A DNA stretch of 64,000 nt from Helicobacter sp. 11S02629-2 (GCF_002272875.1 NZ_MLAN01000006.1:1-64000), one strand, 5' to 3'; counted from the stretch's first letter, positions 43,354 to 53,377 are shown. Made by a program: numbers and translations. Notes: a model not told the origin generated them from the letters alone.

Positions 43354-44727
43354 TTAAATTGATATTTGCTCTTCTATATATTTAGCCTCTGTAGCCTTTG
43401 AAGTCCCTGAAAAGATAAGGGTAAAACTCAAGATTCCAACCTTCCCACCTAACATTAAAAGCATTATGATTATCCTACCTATCTCATTAAAGTTAGCACT
43501 TAGGCTAACAGTCCCGCCATTACCCACTGAAACGCCAACTGTAGCAAAAGCACTCCCTACTTCATAGATGATAGCAAGTAAGCTTGCATGAGGCTGGGTT
43601 AGTGCTAGTAAAAAAGTCGCTACAAATATATAAGAAGAAGCTATAACAAAAACAGTTATAGACTTAGATATGACATATTGTGGTATGGCACGGTTAAAAA
43701 GCTTGGCTTGTTTTTGGTTTGTGATAACTGAGTAAGAGTAGGCTATAAGCACCGCTAAAGTGGTCACTTTTATACCACTAGCAGTTCCTCCCGGAGATCC
43801 TCCTATGTTCATAAGAAAGGTTGAGAAAAACATATCAGCACCAGTTAGATGACCTAGATCAAAGGTATTAAACCCAGCAGTTCTATAGTTGACTGAGGCA
43901 AAAAAAGCACTTAAGACTTTAGTGTAGTCATTAAGCCCTTTCATACTCATGACATTAGGGTTGTTCCACTCAAGTAAAAGTATCATAAAAGTCCCGCCAA
44001 ATATCAATATAACAGTAACTAGCAAGATAACTTTTGTGTTCAAACTCATCCTTACGTGGATGTACTTTCTAGTCAAGATAGCTTTTATCTTACTTAAGCA
44101 GAAGTTATTAAGCTCTAGCATACATACATAGCCAAGCCCTCCTATGATGATTAAAAGACAAACAACTAAGTTTATAGTTAGATCGCTTCTATAAGCTGCT
44201 AAGTTAGTGCTAAATATAGAAAAACCTGCATTATTAAAAGCACTTATGGCATGGAAGATTCCAGCATAGATACCTTCACCTATGCTTATATTTTTATACA
44301 TACTAAAACGTATACTTAAGATGATAGCTGCTACTATCTCTACACTTAAAACAAAGATGATAGTCCTTATCATCATACGCCCTAAACCATCAAGCGTTGA
44401 GTAGTTTATATTTTCTTTTATAAGGTTTTTTTCAGAGTTGCTAAGCTTCTTTCTTACAAAAAGATATAAAAGCCCTAAGGCACTCATATATCCAAAACCA
44501 CCAATTTGGATTAAAACTAAGATAGTTATCTGCCCGCCAGTTGTAAAATCAAGCGCTGTGTCTTTTACTATGATTCCTGTACAAGTTAGTGCACTTACGC
44601 TTGTAAACAAGGCATCTGTAAAGTTTATAGGACCATTGTGCATGCCGGGTAAAGTTAGGATTATAGCCCCAACTAAGATTACACCTATATATGCTACTAA
44701 TATAATTCTAATGCTTTTAAGTTGCAT
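43354..44727 (-). CDS. ktrB: potassium transporter KtrB
   Basis: 457 residues with four M1-P-M2 repeats of the TrkH/KtrB family. The selectivity glycines appear in SALTCTGI, SAFNNAGFS, ASVNYRTAGFN and SAFATVGVS. It imports K+ (Na+ driven) together with KtrA. It is divergent from the outer-membrane protein at 44812, with 84 bases between. Confidence 0.95.
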   Translation of the reverse strand: MQLKSIRIILVAYIGVILVGAIILTLPGMHNGPINFTDALFTSVSALTCTGIIVKDTALDFTTGGQITILVLIQIGGFGYMSALGLLYLFVRKKLSNSEKNLIKENINYSTLDGLGRMMIRTIIFVLSVEIVAAIILSIRFSMYKNISIGEGIYAGIFHAISAFNNAGFSIFSTNLAAYRSDLTINLVVCLLIIIGGLGYVCMLELNNFCLSKIKAILTRKYIHVRMSLNTKVILLVTVILIFGGTFMILLLEWNNPNVMSMKGLNDYTKVLSAFFASVNYRTAGFNTFDLGHLTGADMFFSTFLMNIGGSPGGTASGIKVTTLAVLIAYSYSVITNQKQAKLFNRAIPQYVISKSITVFVIASSYIFVATFLLALTQPHASLLAIIYEVGSAFATVGVSVGNGGTVSLSANFNEIGRIIIMLLMLGGKVGILSFTLIFSGTSKATEAKYIEEQISI

Positions 44728-44767
44728 AGAATCTTCTCCTTTTGTTATGCCCTTGATATTAGAAAGT

Positions 44768-44773
44768 TATAAT
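44768..44773 (+). promoter_or_regulatory. -10 box of the outer-membrane barrel gene
   Basis: TATAAT on the plus strand, giving a leader of about 32 bases to the ATG at 44812. AAAGGAAAT provides the ribosome-binding site. Confidence 0.5.
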
Positions 44774-44811
44774 CAGACTTATTTTGAATGTGTAATTATA
44801 AAGGAAATAAA

Positions 44812-45552
44812 ATGCGAAGATATAAAGTTTTAGGATTTGTAGCTTTTAGCATGCTAGCAGGCTCTCTTCTAACCACTACTCTTAGTGCTAATAGCTTTGT
44901 GTTAGGGCTAAGGGGCACTGGTGGTCTAAGTGGTATAGATAGCGAGTACAAGGTAAGTAATAATGGCACAAATAGCAATGCTGATAATGATGACTTTGAA
45001 AGTAGTGGGACACTAGGTCACTTTGGCTTTGGAGTAAAAGCTGGATATGAGTTTAACACTTGGGGGCCAAACCAGTACATGAGAGTAAACCTAAGCTATG
45101 ATAGAGACTATAGTAATGGCGTTTATAGACTAGGGAATCTTAGGATGAACTATATAGCACTTAACATAGACTATAAGTATACTTTCTTGCAAAACTTTGG
45201 TGTCTTTGGAGGCTTTCACATGGGCTATCTAAACTTAGAGATACAAAATAGTGGGGCTATTTTAAGAAATAACTCAAGTAGTGATATATCTAATATCTCA
45301 AATATAAGAGTAGGTGGTAATAACTACTTTGCTGGTGGTGTTATAACTGGTTTTACTTACTCGCCCTTAAGATGGCTAGAGTTTGAACTCTTTTTCAAAA
45401 CCATAAATGCAAACTTTGATGACTTCCACGTCACACCTGATAGAACTTCTATTAGCTCTAATGGCACATCTATGAATGTCACAAGGCAAACTATAGACCT
45501 AAGCTCTTATCCTTTGATGCAACTAGGACTTGGAGTTAACTTTAAGTTTTAA
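44812..45552 (+). CDS. outer-membrane beta-barrel protein
   Basis: 246 residues from MRRYKVLGF; an upstream in-frame ATG would add 8 residues and is rejected because AAAGGAAAT is placed for this start. The signal peptide is probably cleaved after A26 (TTTLSA). Alternating polar and hydrophobic strands with many Asn, Tyr and Phe, and a C-terminal GVNFKF, indicate an 8- to 10-strand barrel of the OmpA-like or OprF-N class. No named Helicobacter family (Hop, Hor) could be assigned. A word-pair terminator follows. Confidence 0.8.
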   Translation: MRRYKVLGFVAFSMLAGSLLTTTLSANSFVLGLRGTGGLSGIDSEYKVSNNGTNSNADNDDFESSGTLGHFGFGVKAGYEFNTWGPNQYMRVNLSYDRDYSNGVYRLGNLRMNYIALNIDYKYTFLQNFGVFGGFHMGYLNLEIQNSGAILRNNSSSDISNISNIRVGGNNYFAGGVITGFTYSPLRWLEFELFFKTINANFDDFHVTPDRTSISSNGTSMNVTRQTIDLSSYPLMQLGLGVNFKF

Positions 45553-45559
45553 GTTTTTA

Positions 45560-45591
45560 TAGATTCTATAGTTTTATAGAATCTAGTTTTT
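45560..45591 (+). terminator. terminator made of inverted TAGAWTCTA words
   Basis: TAGATTCTAT (45560-45569) pairs with ATAGAATCTA (45576-45585) over 10 bp with a 6-base loop, followed by GTTTTTT. It ends the outer-membrane protein gene. Confidence 0.75.
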
Positions 45592-45677
45592 ACTCTTATC
45601 AGTAGGCTAGGAGTGTGACACGCACGGCTATGACGTAGCAGTCAAATATAGATATAAAAATATAAGATAGCCTAGCT

Positions 45678-47195
45678 TTAATCTTCTACTTTAACCTCTA
45701 AAGCTTGCAAAAGGGCTCCAAGCTTAGTGTTAGTTTCAATGTACTCTTTTAAAGGATCACTATCCATAACTATGCCAGCCCCTGCTTGGAGGTAGTAGAT
45801 ACCATCTTTATAAACTGCTGTTCTTAAAGCTATAGCACTATCTAAGTCATCATTACTTTTAAAATAGCCTATAGCACCTGCATAGATCTTTCTAGCATGT
45901 GGTTCAATACGCTCTAAAAACTTTACAGCCTCTACTTTTGGCGCACCACTTACAGTACCTGCTGGAAAGCTAGCTTTGAGTGCGTCTTTTGAAGTGATGC
46001 CTTCTCTTAAAGTCCCACTTACTTCACTTACTATGTGCATGATTTTAGAGTACTTTTCTATGACCCTAAAAGCATTCATCTTTACTTCTTTGCTTACCCT
46101 ACCTAAATCATTACGCCCTAAATCTACTAGCATTAAGTGCTCTGCGCTTTCTTTTACATCTGCAAGTAAGTCAAGTTCGTTTTGTTTATCTTCTTCTAAG
46201 CTAGCTCCCCTTTTAGCACTCCCTGCTATTGGCCTTAAAGTAAGCACCTTGCCTTCACACTTAAGCATGACTTCTGGGCTTGCTCCTATGATAGTTAGCT
46301 CACCTAAGTCAAGATAGTACATATAAGGACTTGGATTAGCCCTCCTTAATCTTTCATACATACTTAAAGGGTTCAGATTACTTTTTATACTTATGCTTCT
46401 ACTTAGGACACACTGTAAAAAAGTCCCCTTATAGATCTCTTTTTTAATAGCCTCTACTCCACTCATATACCAAGACTTATTACTTTTACTAACTATCTCT
46501 GAGTGGACACTAGCTTCAGTCTTTGGAGTATAAGGCTTTTCAAGTAAGGCTTTTAAGTCTTCTAAGCTAAGCTTTGAATACTTAGTCGTTATAAGATAAA
46601 ACTCATCATATAAGTGATCAAATATCACATACTCTTTACCATAGATAAACTGGCAAGTTGGCGCTTCATAAAGCCCTTTTTTAGTAAAGCTAATCTCTTC
46701 TACTTGAGAGAAAAACTCATAGCCTAGATAGCCTAGACCTCCAAAAGGCAAAGGAAGTGCTTCTAGCTCAGCTATCTCTTCTTTAGTCTTAAGGCTGCTA
46801 TCTTCTTTTAAGACACAAGACATCAAGCCCACATAGTCTAAAAAGTCTAAGCCCTTATACTCTTTTAAAAGGAGATTCTTTTTTTCATCACTTTCATGTT
46901 TTTTAGCTTCAAGCTTTAGGGCTTTATGCTTTAAGATGCTAGTTAATAAAGCTAGGTGAGTAGATTCTATACCTTCTAGGTTTTCTAAAGTATCTAGGCA
47001 ATAAGACTTAGAATCCACTTTTAAAAAAGTACTATCTTTTTCTAAGACAAGCTTAAAAGCTATGTCTTTTACTATGATAGAAAAACGCCCCTTGCCCATG
47101 TGCAGTGAAGCACTTTCAAGTAAGATCTTTGCATCAAGCTTTTTAAAAACTAAGATGGGAGTTAGCATGCTGCCATTTTGCTTACAGTACTTCAT
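45678..47195 (-). CDS. trpE: anthranilate synthase component I
   Basis: 505 residues. Converts chorismate plus ammonia to anthranilate. The chorismate-binding C-terminal half has YLDLGELTIIGASPEVM, LRPIAGSAKRG, LVDLGRNDLGRV and the late DSAIALRTAVY. The long N-terminal domain favours TrpE over PabB, and the amidotransferase partner is encoded by trpGD about 6 kb away. PabB cannot be fully excluded. It overlaps the DUF2156 gene by 4 bases. Confidence 0.85.
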   Translation of the reverse strand: MKYCKQNGSMLTPILVFKKLDAKILLESASLHMGKGRFSIIVKDIAFKLVLEKDSTFLKVDSKSYCLDTLENLEGIESTHLALLTSILKHKALKLEAKKHESDEKKNLLLKEYKGLDFLDYVGLMSCVLKEDSSLKTKEEIAELEALPLPFGGLGYLGYEFFSQVEEISFTKKGLYEAPTCQFIYGKEYVIFDHLYDEFYLITTKYSKLSLEDLKALLEKPYTPKTEASVHSEIVSKSNKSWYMSGVEAIKKEIYKGTFLQCVLSRSISIKSNLNPLSMYERLRRANPSPYMYYLDLGELTIIGASPEVMLKCEGKVLTLRPIAGSAKRGASLEEDKQNELDLLADVKESAEHLMLVDLGRNDLGRVSKEVKMNAFRVIEKYSKIMHIVSEVSGTLREGITSKDALKASFPAGTVSGAPKVEAVKFLERIEPHARKIYAGAIGYFKSNDDLDSAIALRTAVYKDGIYYLQAGAGIVMDSDPLKEYIETNTKLGALLQALEVKVED

Positions 47196-48088
47196 ACTAA
47201 AACCTCGTACTTTTCAACTATCATAGTTGGGTTATAGCTAAGCTTTGCCTTTCTTAGTCCTTCTATACCAAGGTCTTCTTCACGGTTAGCATAAAGTATC
47301 ATAGAAAAGGCATGACTTAAAAGCTGCTGATTGATAGCTTGATAAGCTCCTCTATAAGAGATATCAGCCTTTTCTATATGTATAACACACATCTCATTAG
47401 TTGCTATTTCGCCAAAACTAAAAGCCATAATATTACCACTACACCTTATAAGCCCACCTTCAAGCCCTAGCTTATCAAAGTGCTTGAAAACGTCAATTAT
47501 CCCAACGTGCTCAAAGTAAAGACCTTTATCACTTGGGTCATCATTAAGTTTATGCCACTTAGTTTGAAGCTCTATAAGCTCTTCTAAGTTAGCCTCACTC
47601 ATAGGCTCATAGGTAAAGCCAGCGTGTTCTTCTAAAAAGCGATTAAAGTGGTTTTTCTTTTTATGAAACTTACGACCTTTTAGCTCTATAAGCTCTTTTG
47701 TCACATAGACATAATCGCTCCTATCCCTGTTTAGCTCTACTTTAGCATCAGGAAAAAGCTCTTTTAAAAGCTCTAAGTTTTTAGATTCCACACTGTGAAG
47801 CTCTAGCCTCTCTCCACTGCTTTGAAAGTAGGTCTTTAAGTCTAGTAAAGCTTGCTTTTTATCACCCTCTCCTATTGGGAAAAATATAAAAGGATTTTTA
47901 CCCTCATAAGTAGTTTTTATAATTAAGCAGTCTTTAACTATGGCGTACTCTATCTTTCTTGCATGCCTCCAGATGAAGAGATTCCCAAAAGTTATATCTG
48001 AGATTAAAAAAGTTTCTTTTGCTAAATATGATTTTATTAAGTCTTTATTTTCAAGTGATATCTCTTTAAATACTATATTAGATTCCAT
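47192..48088 (-). CDS. DUF2156-family (phosphatidylglycerol lysyltransferase-like) protein
   Basis: 298 residues in two GNAT-like halves. KGRKFHKKKNHFNRF (about 135-150) and the SYRGAYQAINQQL segment are typical of DUF2156 proteins. These resemble the soluble domain of MprF aminoacyl-phosphatidylglycerol synthases, but this copy lacks the membrane flippase, so a lipid substrate is not certain. It overlaps trpE by 4 bases (ATGA) and is divergent from the M48 protease. Confidence 0.8.
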   Translation of the reverse strand: MESNIVFKEISLENKDLIKSYLAKETFLISDITFGNLFIWRHARKIEYAIVKDCLIIKTTYEGKNPFIFFPIGEGDKKQALLDLKTYFQSSGERLELHSVESKNLELLKELFPDAKVELNRDRSDYVYVTKELIELKGRKFHKKKNHFNRFLEEHAGFTYEPMSEANLEELIELQTKWHKLNDDPSDKGLYFEHVGIIDVFKHFDKLGLEGGLIRCSGNIMAFSFGEIATNEMCVIHIEKADISYRGAYQAINQQLLSHAFSMILYANREEDLGIEGLRKAKLSYNPTMIVEKYEVLV

Positions 48089-48227
48089 CGGAGTTAGTGC
48101 CTTATGTTCAAGTTAGTGCCTGTATTGTTTACACTTAAGATGTGTATTTTATCAAATACAGCATTAATGTAAGATGGACTTGGCTACCTTAAAACAGCTT
48201 TCATTTCCATATGTGGCTTAGTCAATG

Positions 48228-48233
48228 TATAAT
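48228..48233 (+). promoter_or_regulatory. -10 box before the M48 protease gene
   Basis: TATAAT preceded by ATG, 68 bases upstream of the start codon, without a clear -35 box. Confidence 0.4.
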
Positions 48234-48300
48234 TAACCCTATTTTGACTTTTCTATACTAGAGTAGTCTCTCAAAAAATAAAATTTCTCCAAGGATAAAG

Positions 48301-49500
48301 ATGGGCTGGTTAGTCTTAGCATATTTTATTTTATACACCCTGCCTCGCATAGTCCTAGACCTTTTGCAACTTAAGTACGTTAAGCTTAAGTCAAGCTCTA
48401 AACCCATCATCTTAGAGGCTGATGACTACAACCTCGCGGCAAGATATGCCATCTCTAAGCAAAAGTACTCAGTAGCAGAAAACATCATAAACTTTATAGT
48501 CTTTGCCCTTTGGATATTTTATGGGCTTAATGCCTTAGAGTATCTTTTAAACACCTTTCATCTAAACATGCTTCTTAGTGCTTGGCTACTTGTGATGATA
48601 TTTTTTATAATTAATGCAATTATTGGCTTGCCTATGTCTATCTTAGAGATAAAAAGAGATAAGCTTTTTGGCTTTAGTAACATCACCTCGCACATATTTT
48701 TAAAAGACACAGTAAGAAGTGCTGTGCTTTTTTTAGTCATAGGTGGCATCATAGTTATCTTGCTACTTTTACTTATGAAGTACTTTGAGCTTTGGTGGCT
48801 TTTAGGCTTTGTGGTTCTTTTTATAATAGCCCTGGTTGCAAACCTCATCTATCCAACCCTAATAGCCCCTATGTTTAATAAGTTCACACCCTTAGAAGAT
48901 GAAGGCTTAAAAGACAAGATTCAAAACCTGATGGATAAAGTAGGCTTTAAAAGTAGTGGAATCTATGTCATAGATGCTTCTAAAAGAGATGGCAGGCTTA
49001 ATGCCTACTTTGGAGGTTTAGGAAAAAGCAAAAGGGTGGTTTTATTTGACACGCTTTTAAGTAAGATAAGCACAGAAGGGATAATAGCCATACTTGGACA
49101 TGAGTTAGGGCACTTCAAACACAAAGACATACTTAAAAACATAGCCCTTATGGCATGCATGCTTTTTATACTTTTTGCCATCGCTGGGAATCTTATCTAT
49201 CCACTTCAAAAACACCTAGGCTTAGTTATGGATGATGGAATCTTTTTAAGCTTGCTAGTGCTTTTAATCCCAGTTTTAACCTTCCTTTTTATGCCTATAG
49301 TCTCTTACTTTTCAAGAAAGGCTGAGTATAGTGCAGATGAGTTTGGTGCTTCTTTTTCTAGTAAGCGCTCCCTTTATCAAGCCCTTATTAGACTAGTTAA
49401 TGAAAACAAAAGCTTTCCTTACTCCCATCCAGCTTTTATCTTTTTTTACTACTCCCACCCTCCACTAGTTGAAAGACTAAAAGCCTTAGAAGAAGACTAG
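48301..49500 (+). CDS. M48-family membrane metalloprotease (Ste24-like)
   Basis: 399 residues with several membrane helices and the zinc motif HELGH (H267, E268, H271) inside ILGHELGHFKHKD. The third ligand is the glutamate in EYSADEFGA (about 344). The architecture matches CAAX-prenyl protease 1 (Ste24) homologues, which in bacteria lack prenylated substrates and are thought to act in membrane-protein quality control. CAAGGA lies about 8 bases before the ATG. It is followed by prmC after 10 bases, an order I recall from Helicobacter pylori. Confidence 0.9.
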   Translation: MGWLVLAYFILYTLPRIVLDLLQLKYVKLKSSSKPIILEADDYNLAARYAISKQKYSVAENIINFIVFALWIFYGLNALEYLLNTFHLNMLLSAWLLVMIFFIINAIIGLPMSILEIKRDKLFGFSNITSHIFLKDTVRSAVLFLVIGGIIVILLLLLMKYFELWWLLGFVVLFIIALVANLIYPTLIAPMFNKFTPLEDEGLKDKIQNLMDKVGFKSSGIYVIDASKRDGRLNAYFGGLGKSKRVVLFDTLLSKISTEGIIAILGHELGHFKHKDILKNIALMACMLFILFAIAGNLIYPLQKHLGLVMDDGIFLSLLVLLIPVLTFLFMPIVSYFSRKAEYSADEFGASFSSKRSLYQALIRLVNENKSFPYSHPAFIFFYYSHPPLVERLKALEED

Positions 49501-49510
49501 GAAAGACTAG

Positions 49511-50407
49511 TTGGAAGATATCTCCATATCTTATGCCCTTGATTTGGGCATAAGCTTACTAAAGCATGAAGCCTTAAGCTTTGAAGGGCTTTACAACTTA
49601 GATATACAAGATAAAGCCTTTATATCAAACTTCAAAATAACTAATCCTAGAAGTGAAGCAGAAAGGCTACTTGCTTTTACTATGGGTATAGATAGAATCT
49701 TACTTCATGCAAAAAGTGAACAAATCTTAGATAAGACACACCTAGCAAGCTTTTTAAGTCTTATCACAAAAAGGGCACAAGGCTATCCACTAGAGTATAT
49801 TTTTAAAAGTGCTAGCTTTTATGGGAGGGAGTTTTATGTAGATGAGAGGGTATTAATCCCTCGCAGCGATACAGAATCTTTATGTGAGCAAGCACTGACT
49901 TTGCCTTTTTCAAACTTTGTAGAAGTAGGAACTGGAAGTGGGATAATAGCTATAACTTTAAGTTTAGAATCTAAAAAATGCGGCCTTGGTCTTGATATAA
50001 GCAAAGATGCCCTTGATGTAGCAAGACTTAATGCCACTAACTTAAATGCCACTAACTTAATCTTTAAAGAATCTAATCTTTTAAGTGGGCTAGATTCTAA
50101 GCTTAATTATAAAAATGCCCTTCTTATATCTAATCCCCCTTATATCGCAAACTCCTATCCTTTAGATGTTGAAGTATTACACGAGCCTCATATAGCCCTT
50201 TTTGGTGGAGAAAAAGGAAGTGAGATAATAGAAGGGCTTATAAAGCAAGCTTCTTTTTTAAACTTTGGCTATCTTGCCTTTGAGATAGGCTATGACCAAG
50301 AAGATATAGCTAGCAAGATTTTAAAAACATATAACTATAGTAAGTTTTCTTTTTTTAGCTACGCTGGACTAACGCGTGGATTTGTAGCATATAGGACTTG
50401 GAAGTAA
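49511..50407 (+). CDS. prmC: release-factor glutamine methyltransferase
   Basis: 298 residues. Methylates the GGQ glutamine of RF1 and RF2 using S-adenosylmethionine. Landmarks are RVLIPRSDTESL, VEVGTGSGIIAITL and the catalytic SNPPYI. The start is TTG at 49511, 10 bases after the protease stop. AATGCCACTAACTTA is repeated twice in a row near 50031-50061 (two copies of N-A-T-N-L), an in-frame duplication. Confidence 0.93.
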   Translation: MEDISISYALDLGISLLKHEALSFEGLYNLDIQDKAFISNFKITNPRSEAERLLAFTMGIDRILLHAKSEQILDKTHLASFLSLITKRAQGYPLEYIFKSASFYGREFYVDERVLIPRSDTESLCEQALTLPFSNFVEVGTGSGIIAITLSLESKKCGLGLDISKDALDVARLNATNLNATNLIFKESNLLSGLDSKLNYKNALLISNPPYIANSYPLDVEVLHEPHIALFGGEKGSEIIEGLIKQASFLNFGYLAFEIGYDQEDIASKILKTYNYSKFSFFSYAGLTRGFVAYRTWK

Positions 50408-50601
50408 AGCATTCGCTTATCCCCTTGCCTATTTAAATGGCGTGTATTACTTACTGCTTACTTTTTTATTTTTGTAATATGAAATAGGCAAAATATGCCT
50501 TGAGTTAAAGGGAGTTTTTAAATAATGAAGAATAGGTTATAGAATCTAAAATATAGATTCCACTAACTATTAAACAACTTTTGTAATGATAGTGCTAAAC
50601 C
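50408..50601. other. convergent gap with word-pair hairpin
   Basis: GAATCTA (50542-50548) and TAGATTC (50554-50560) form a 7-bp inverted pair. The 16-base word TTAAAGGGAGTTTTTA (50505-50520) also occurs at 62430-62445. No gene seen. Confidence 0.45.
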
Positions 50602-50880
50602 CTACCACTTAGTGCTATTACAAGCACTGCCATCACCTGCATCACAAGCTTTTTGATAAAACTGCTTAGAAAGATTTAAGTCTGATTTAACACCTTTGCC
50701 ACTTTGATACATATAGCCTAGACTTGAGCAAGCTTTAGCATTATTGGCATCACAAGCACTTTTGTAAAGCTCTAAGGCTTTTTGATAGTCTTTTGCTTGA
50801 TAGGCACTATTAGCCTCATCTAAGCTACTAGCCACAGCAAAGGCACAAAGTGCTAAAGTAAGCATTAATAACTTTTTCAT
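50602..50880 (-). CDS. secreted Sel1-like repeat protein, Hcp type
   Basis: 92 residues. The signal peptide (MKKLLMLTLALCAFA) is followed by one and a half Sel1-like helical repeats. Cysteines are spaced C-X7-C (CDANNAKAC and CDAGDGSAC), the disulfide pattern of Helicobacter cysteine-rich proteins. Known Hcp proteins have four or more repeats and can bind penicillin or activate immune cells; this short one may only mediate protein contact. Confidence 0.85.
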   Translation of the reverse strand: MKKLLMLTLALCAFAVASSLDEANSAYQAKDYQKALELYKSACDANNAKACSSLGYMYQSGKGVKSDLNLSKQFYQKACDAGDGSACNSTKW

Positions 50881-50907
50881 ATAGATTCCTTTTTGTAAAA
50901 TACCATT

Positions 50908-51600
50908 CTAATATCTTTTCGCAGGCTTAATGCGTTTTAGCCTTAACTCTCTGTAAAAGCGTCCTAGTCCTAGGGCTTCTTTCTTTCCTATGACATAGTA
51001 AAGATTTTTTAGATATGCCCTCATAAACTTAGAATCTAATCCAAGTCTTTTGGCATAGACATCCATGATATAGCAAGGGATAAAGACCTTAGGGCTTCTA
51101 GCAAAGGCTTTTGCCATATCTTTATAAAAGCCCTCATTTGCATTGCAACAAAGTCTGCCATAGACAAAAGGTAGATGCTTTTTATCCTTCCACTCCTTGC
51201 CCATATCTATAAAGTCTTTATCTTTAGAGGCATGATAAAGCTTTAAAGCCCTATCGCCAATTATCACTTCACCTTCTAAACCTAGCACTTTACGCAGGGC
51301 ATTAGACGTGGCTGACTGATAGTCATTTTTAGATTCCTTATTTAAACAAAGCACACTCCAAACCTCGCCATTAGTAATGATTCCAAGCCCTAAAGGCTTA
51401 ACTTTAAAATGAGAAGGCCTTGCCATCACTGAAGAGATAAATCCAGCATCAATTCGCCCAAATAAAAACTCATGATTAAGCTTTGAAGGGTAGTTAGTAT
51501 GAAGCATCAAAATCTTTTTAAAACTAGAACTTGCTCTGTACTTTTTAGAAAAGACATCAAAAGGGGCTAGGTTTAAGTACTCTATCTTTCCAAAACGCAT
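50908..51600 (-). CDS. mqnA: chorismate dehydratase, futalosine pathway
   Basis: 230 residues from MRFGKIEYLNLAPFDVF. AAAAGGATATAAC lies before this ATG; a longer frame starting 12 codons upstream overlaps the MFS gene and lacks homology. The fold is periplasmic-binding-protein-like and dehydrates chorismate to 3-[(1-carboxyvinyl)oxy]benzoate, the entry to menaquinone in Campylobacterota. It lies 1 base downstream of the MFS carrier. Confidence 0.88.
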   Translation of the reverse strand: MRFGKIEYLNLAPFDVFSKKYRASSSFKKILMLHTNYPSKLNHEFLFGRIDAGFISSVMARPSHFKVKPLGLGIITNGEVWSVLCLNKESKNDYQSATSNALRKVLGLEGEVIIGDRALKLYHASKDKDFIDMGKEWKDKKHLPFVYGRLCCNANEGFYKDMAKAFARSPKVFIPCYIMDVYAKRLGLDSKFMRAYLKNLYYVIGKKEALGLGRFYRELRLKRIKPAKRY

Positions 51601-51601
51601 G

Positions 51602-52798
51602 TTATATCCTTTTAATCTTTGTGATCCTAAGCCCAAGAAGTGTTAGCACAACACTACAAATGCAAATAAAGATTATGCCCGGCACAAAGGAGTGAGATAA
51701 GTCTTTTAAGATTCCAACTATAAAAGGCCCAGTAGCTGCTATAAGATAGCCTCCAAACTGCGCAAAGCCTGAAAGAAAAAGACTAGTTGGGACATCTTTA
51801 GCGTTTAAGGCTATAAAAAGAAGTCCTAAGCTAAAGCCCCCACCAATAGGTATAGAAACTATAAAAGTCATAATGACATCTAGCGTGAAACTACTACTTG
51901 GTATAAAAAGCATGATACCAGCTACTAGATAGCAAAGGGCTACTAGCATAACTATAATCTTTCTAGCTGGAGGTCTAACCCTAGCAGTTAAGCGAGGGAC
52001 TAAAAAGGCTGAAAAGATCGCAAAAAACTGCATCAAAGAGTTGATATTTGCAGAAGTGCTTAAACTCACTCCCTTGCTTTGAAGTATGAGAGGATACCAA
52101 GCTGCAAAAGTATAAAATAAAAGACTTTGCAAGCCCATAAAAAGCACTATGACCCAGACTTCAAAGTTTGCATAAAGATTAACCGTACTTTTTTTCTTTT
52201 TTAAGACAAACTTTGCCCTCCATCTTCCATGTTTTAGCATAGGTATCCAAGCAAGAAGCACTATTAAAGATAAGATAGCCCATATGGCAAGGGCAGCTTT
52301 AAAATCAAGCACATGACTTATAGGAAGACTTATACTAGCACCTAAAAAAGCTGATATACAAAGGGCTGCACCATAAAGCCCTGTCATAAAGCCAAGTCTT
52401 TTTGCAAAGAACTTTTTTATCAAAACTGGAACTAAGACGTTTTGTACAGCTATGCCAAGACCTACTAAAAAAGTACCTATAAAAAGATAGATTCCAAAGT
52501 TACCAAATCCTGCAAAGATATCAAGCCCATAAGACCTTATGATAAGTCCTACAAAGCAGCAAATGATGGCTAAAAAGATCATTTTTATATAGTTAAACTT
52601 TAGTGCTACTAGTGAGCCAAAGCCAAAAAGGGCTAAGACTATCCCAGCTAAAAGACCAGCTAAGGTGCTTGAGTGAAGCACATCTGTGATATCGCCCATC
52701 AAAGGGCCAACTCCAGTAACTGGTGCCCTTAGATTAAGGCTTATTAAAACGATAAGTATTAGTAGTATGCTGGTTGGTTTTATCTTAGCCTTCACCAT
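51602..52798 (-). CDS. MFS transporter, CynX/NimT type
   Basis: 398 residues and 12 predicted membrane helices. The start ISLNLRAPVTGVGPLM is typical for the cyanate/nitroimidazole branch (CynX, NimT, YeaN), and the central loop is basic (LKHGRWRAKFVLKKKKS). The substrate cannot be predicted. It directly precedes mqnA, so the two may share an mRNA without functional link. Confidence 0.88.
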   Translation of the reverse strand: MVKAKIKPTSILLILIVLISLNLRAPVTGVGPLMGDITDVLHSSTLAGLLAGIVLALFGFGSLVALKFNYIKMIFLAIICCFVGLIIRSYGLDIFAGFGNFGIYLFIGTFLVGLGIAVQNVLVPVLIKKFFAKRLGFMTGLYGAALCISAFLGASISLPISHVLDFKAALAIWAILSLIVLLAWIPMLKHGRWRAKFVLKKKKSTVNLYANFEVWVIVLFMGLQSLLFYTFAAWYPLILQSKGVSLSTSANINSLMQFFAIFSAFLVPRLTARVRPPARKIIVMLVALCYLVAGIMLFIPSSSFTLDVIMTFIVSIPIGGGFSLGLLFIALNAKDVPTSLFLSGFAQFGGYLIAATGPFIVGILKDLSHSFVPGIIFICICSVVLTLLGLRITKIKRI

Positions 52799-52896
52799 AA
52801 GACCTTTAAGAAGATATAGTTACAAATAGCTATAAGTAACTTACAATAAAGTTTAGAAACTTGTTACTTTAATTAAAGTATTTTTTAAAATCTTGC

Positions 52897-53367
52897 CTAC
52901 ATTTCTGCCTTATAGATTCCACTTTTACCGCCACGCTTTTCTAAAAGTTTAATATTACTTATCTTCATGCCTTTATCTAATGCTTTTAACATGTCATAAA
53001 TTGTAAGTAAGCTTATACTTACGGCATGAAGTGCTTCCATCTCAACGCCTGTTTTGCCTTCCATAGAAACGCTAGCTTGGGCTTCTAAGATTCCATTCTC
53101 TAGAGGTTTTATCACTATCTCGACATTATTTAGATTAAGGTTATGACACATAGGTATGGCGTGGCTTGTATTTTTAGCAGCCATCACTCCAGCTACTACT
53201 GCACACTGCTCTACTGGGCCTTTTTTAGAAGTATTGTTTATATAAGCATCAAAGGCATCTTTGTTCATACTTATAGTTCCTGAAGCTATAGCTATCCTTT
53301 TAGTTATGCTTTTTTCGCCTACATCTACCATATGGGAGTTGTTGTTTTCATTTACGTGAGTTATCAT
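52897..53367 (-). CDS. moaC: cyclic pyranopterin monophosphate synthase
   Basis: 156 residues. Acts after MoaA in molybdenum-cofactor synthesis. SHMVDVGEKSITKRIA, KNTSHAIPMCHNLNL and the catalytic lysine region ending KRGGKSGIY are present. It lies 10 bases after trpGD; no other moa gene is nearby. Confidence 0.96.
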   Translation of the reverse strand: MITHVNENNNSHMVDVGEKSITKRIAIASGTISMNKDAFDAYINNTSKKGPVEQCAVVAGVMAAKNTSHAIPMCHNLNLNNVEIVIKPLENGILEAQASVSMEGKTGVEMEALHAVSISLLTIYDMLKALDKGMKISNIKLLEKRGGKSGIYKAEM

Positions 53368-53377
53368 TGCTACTTCT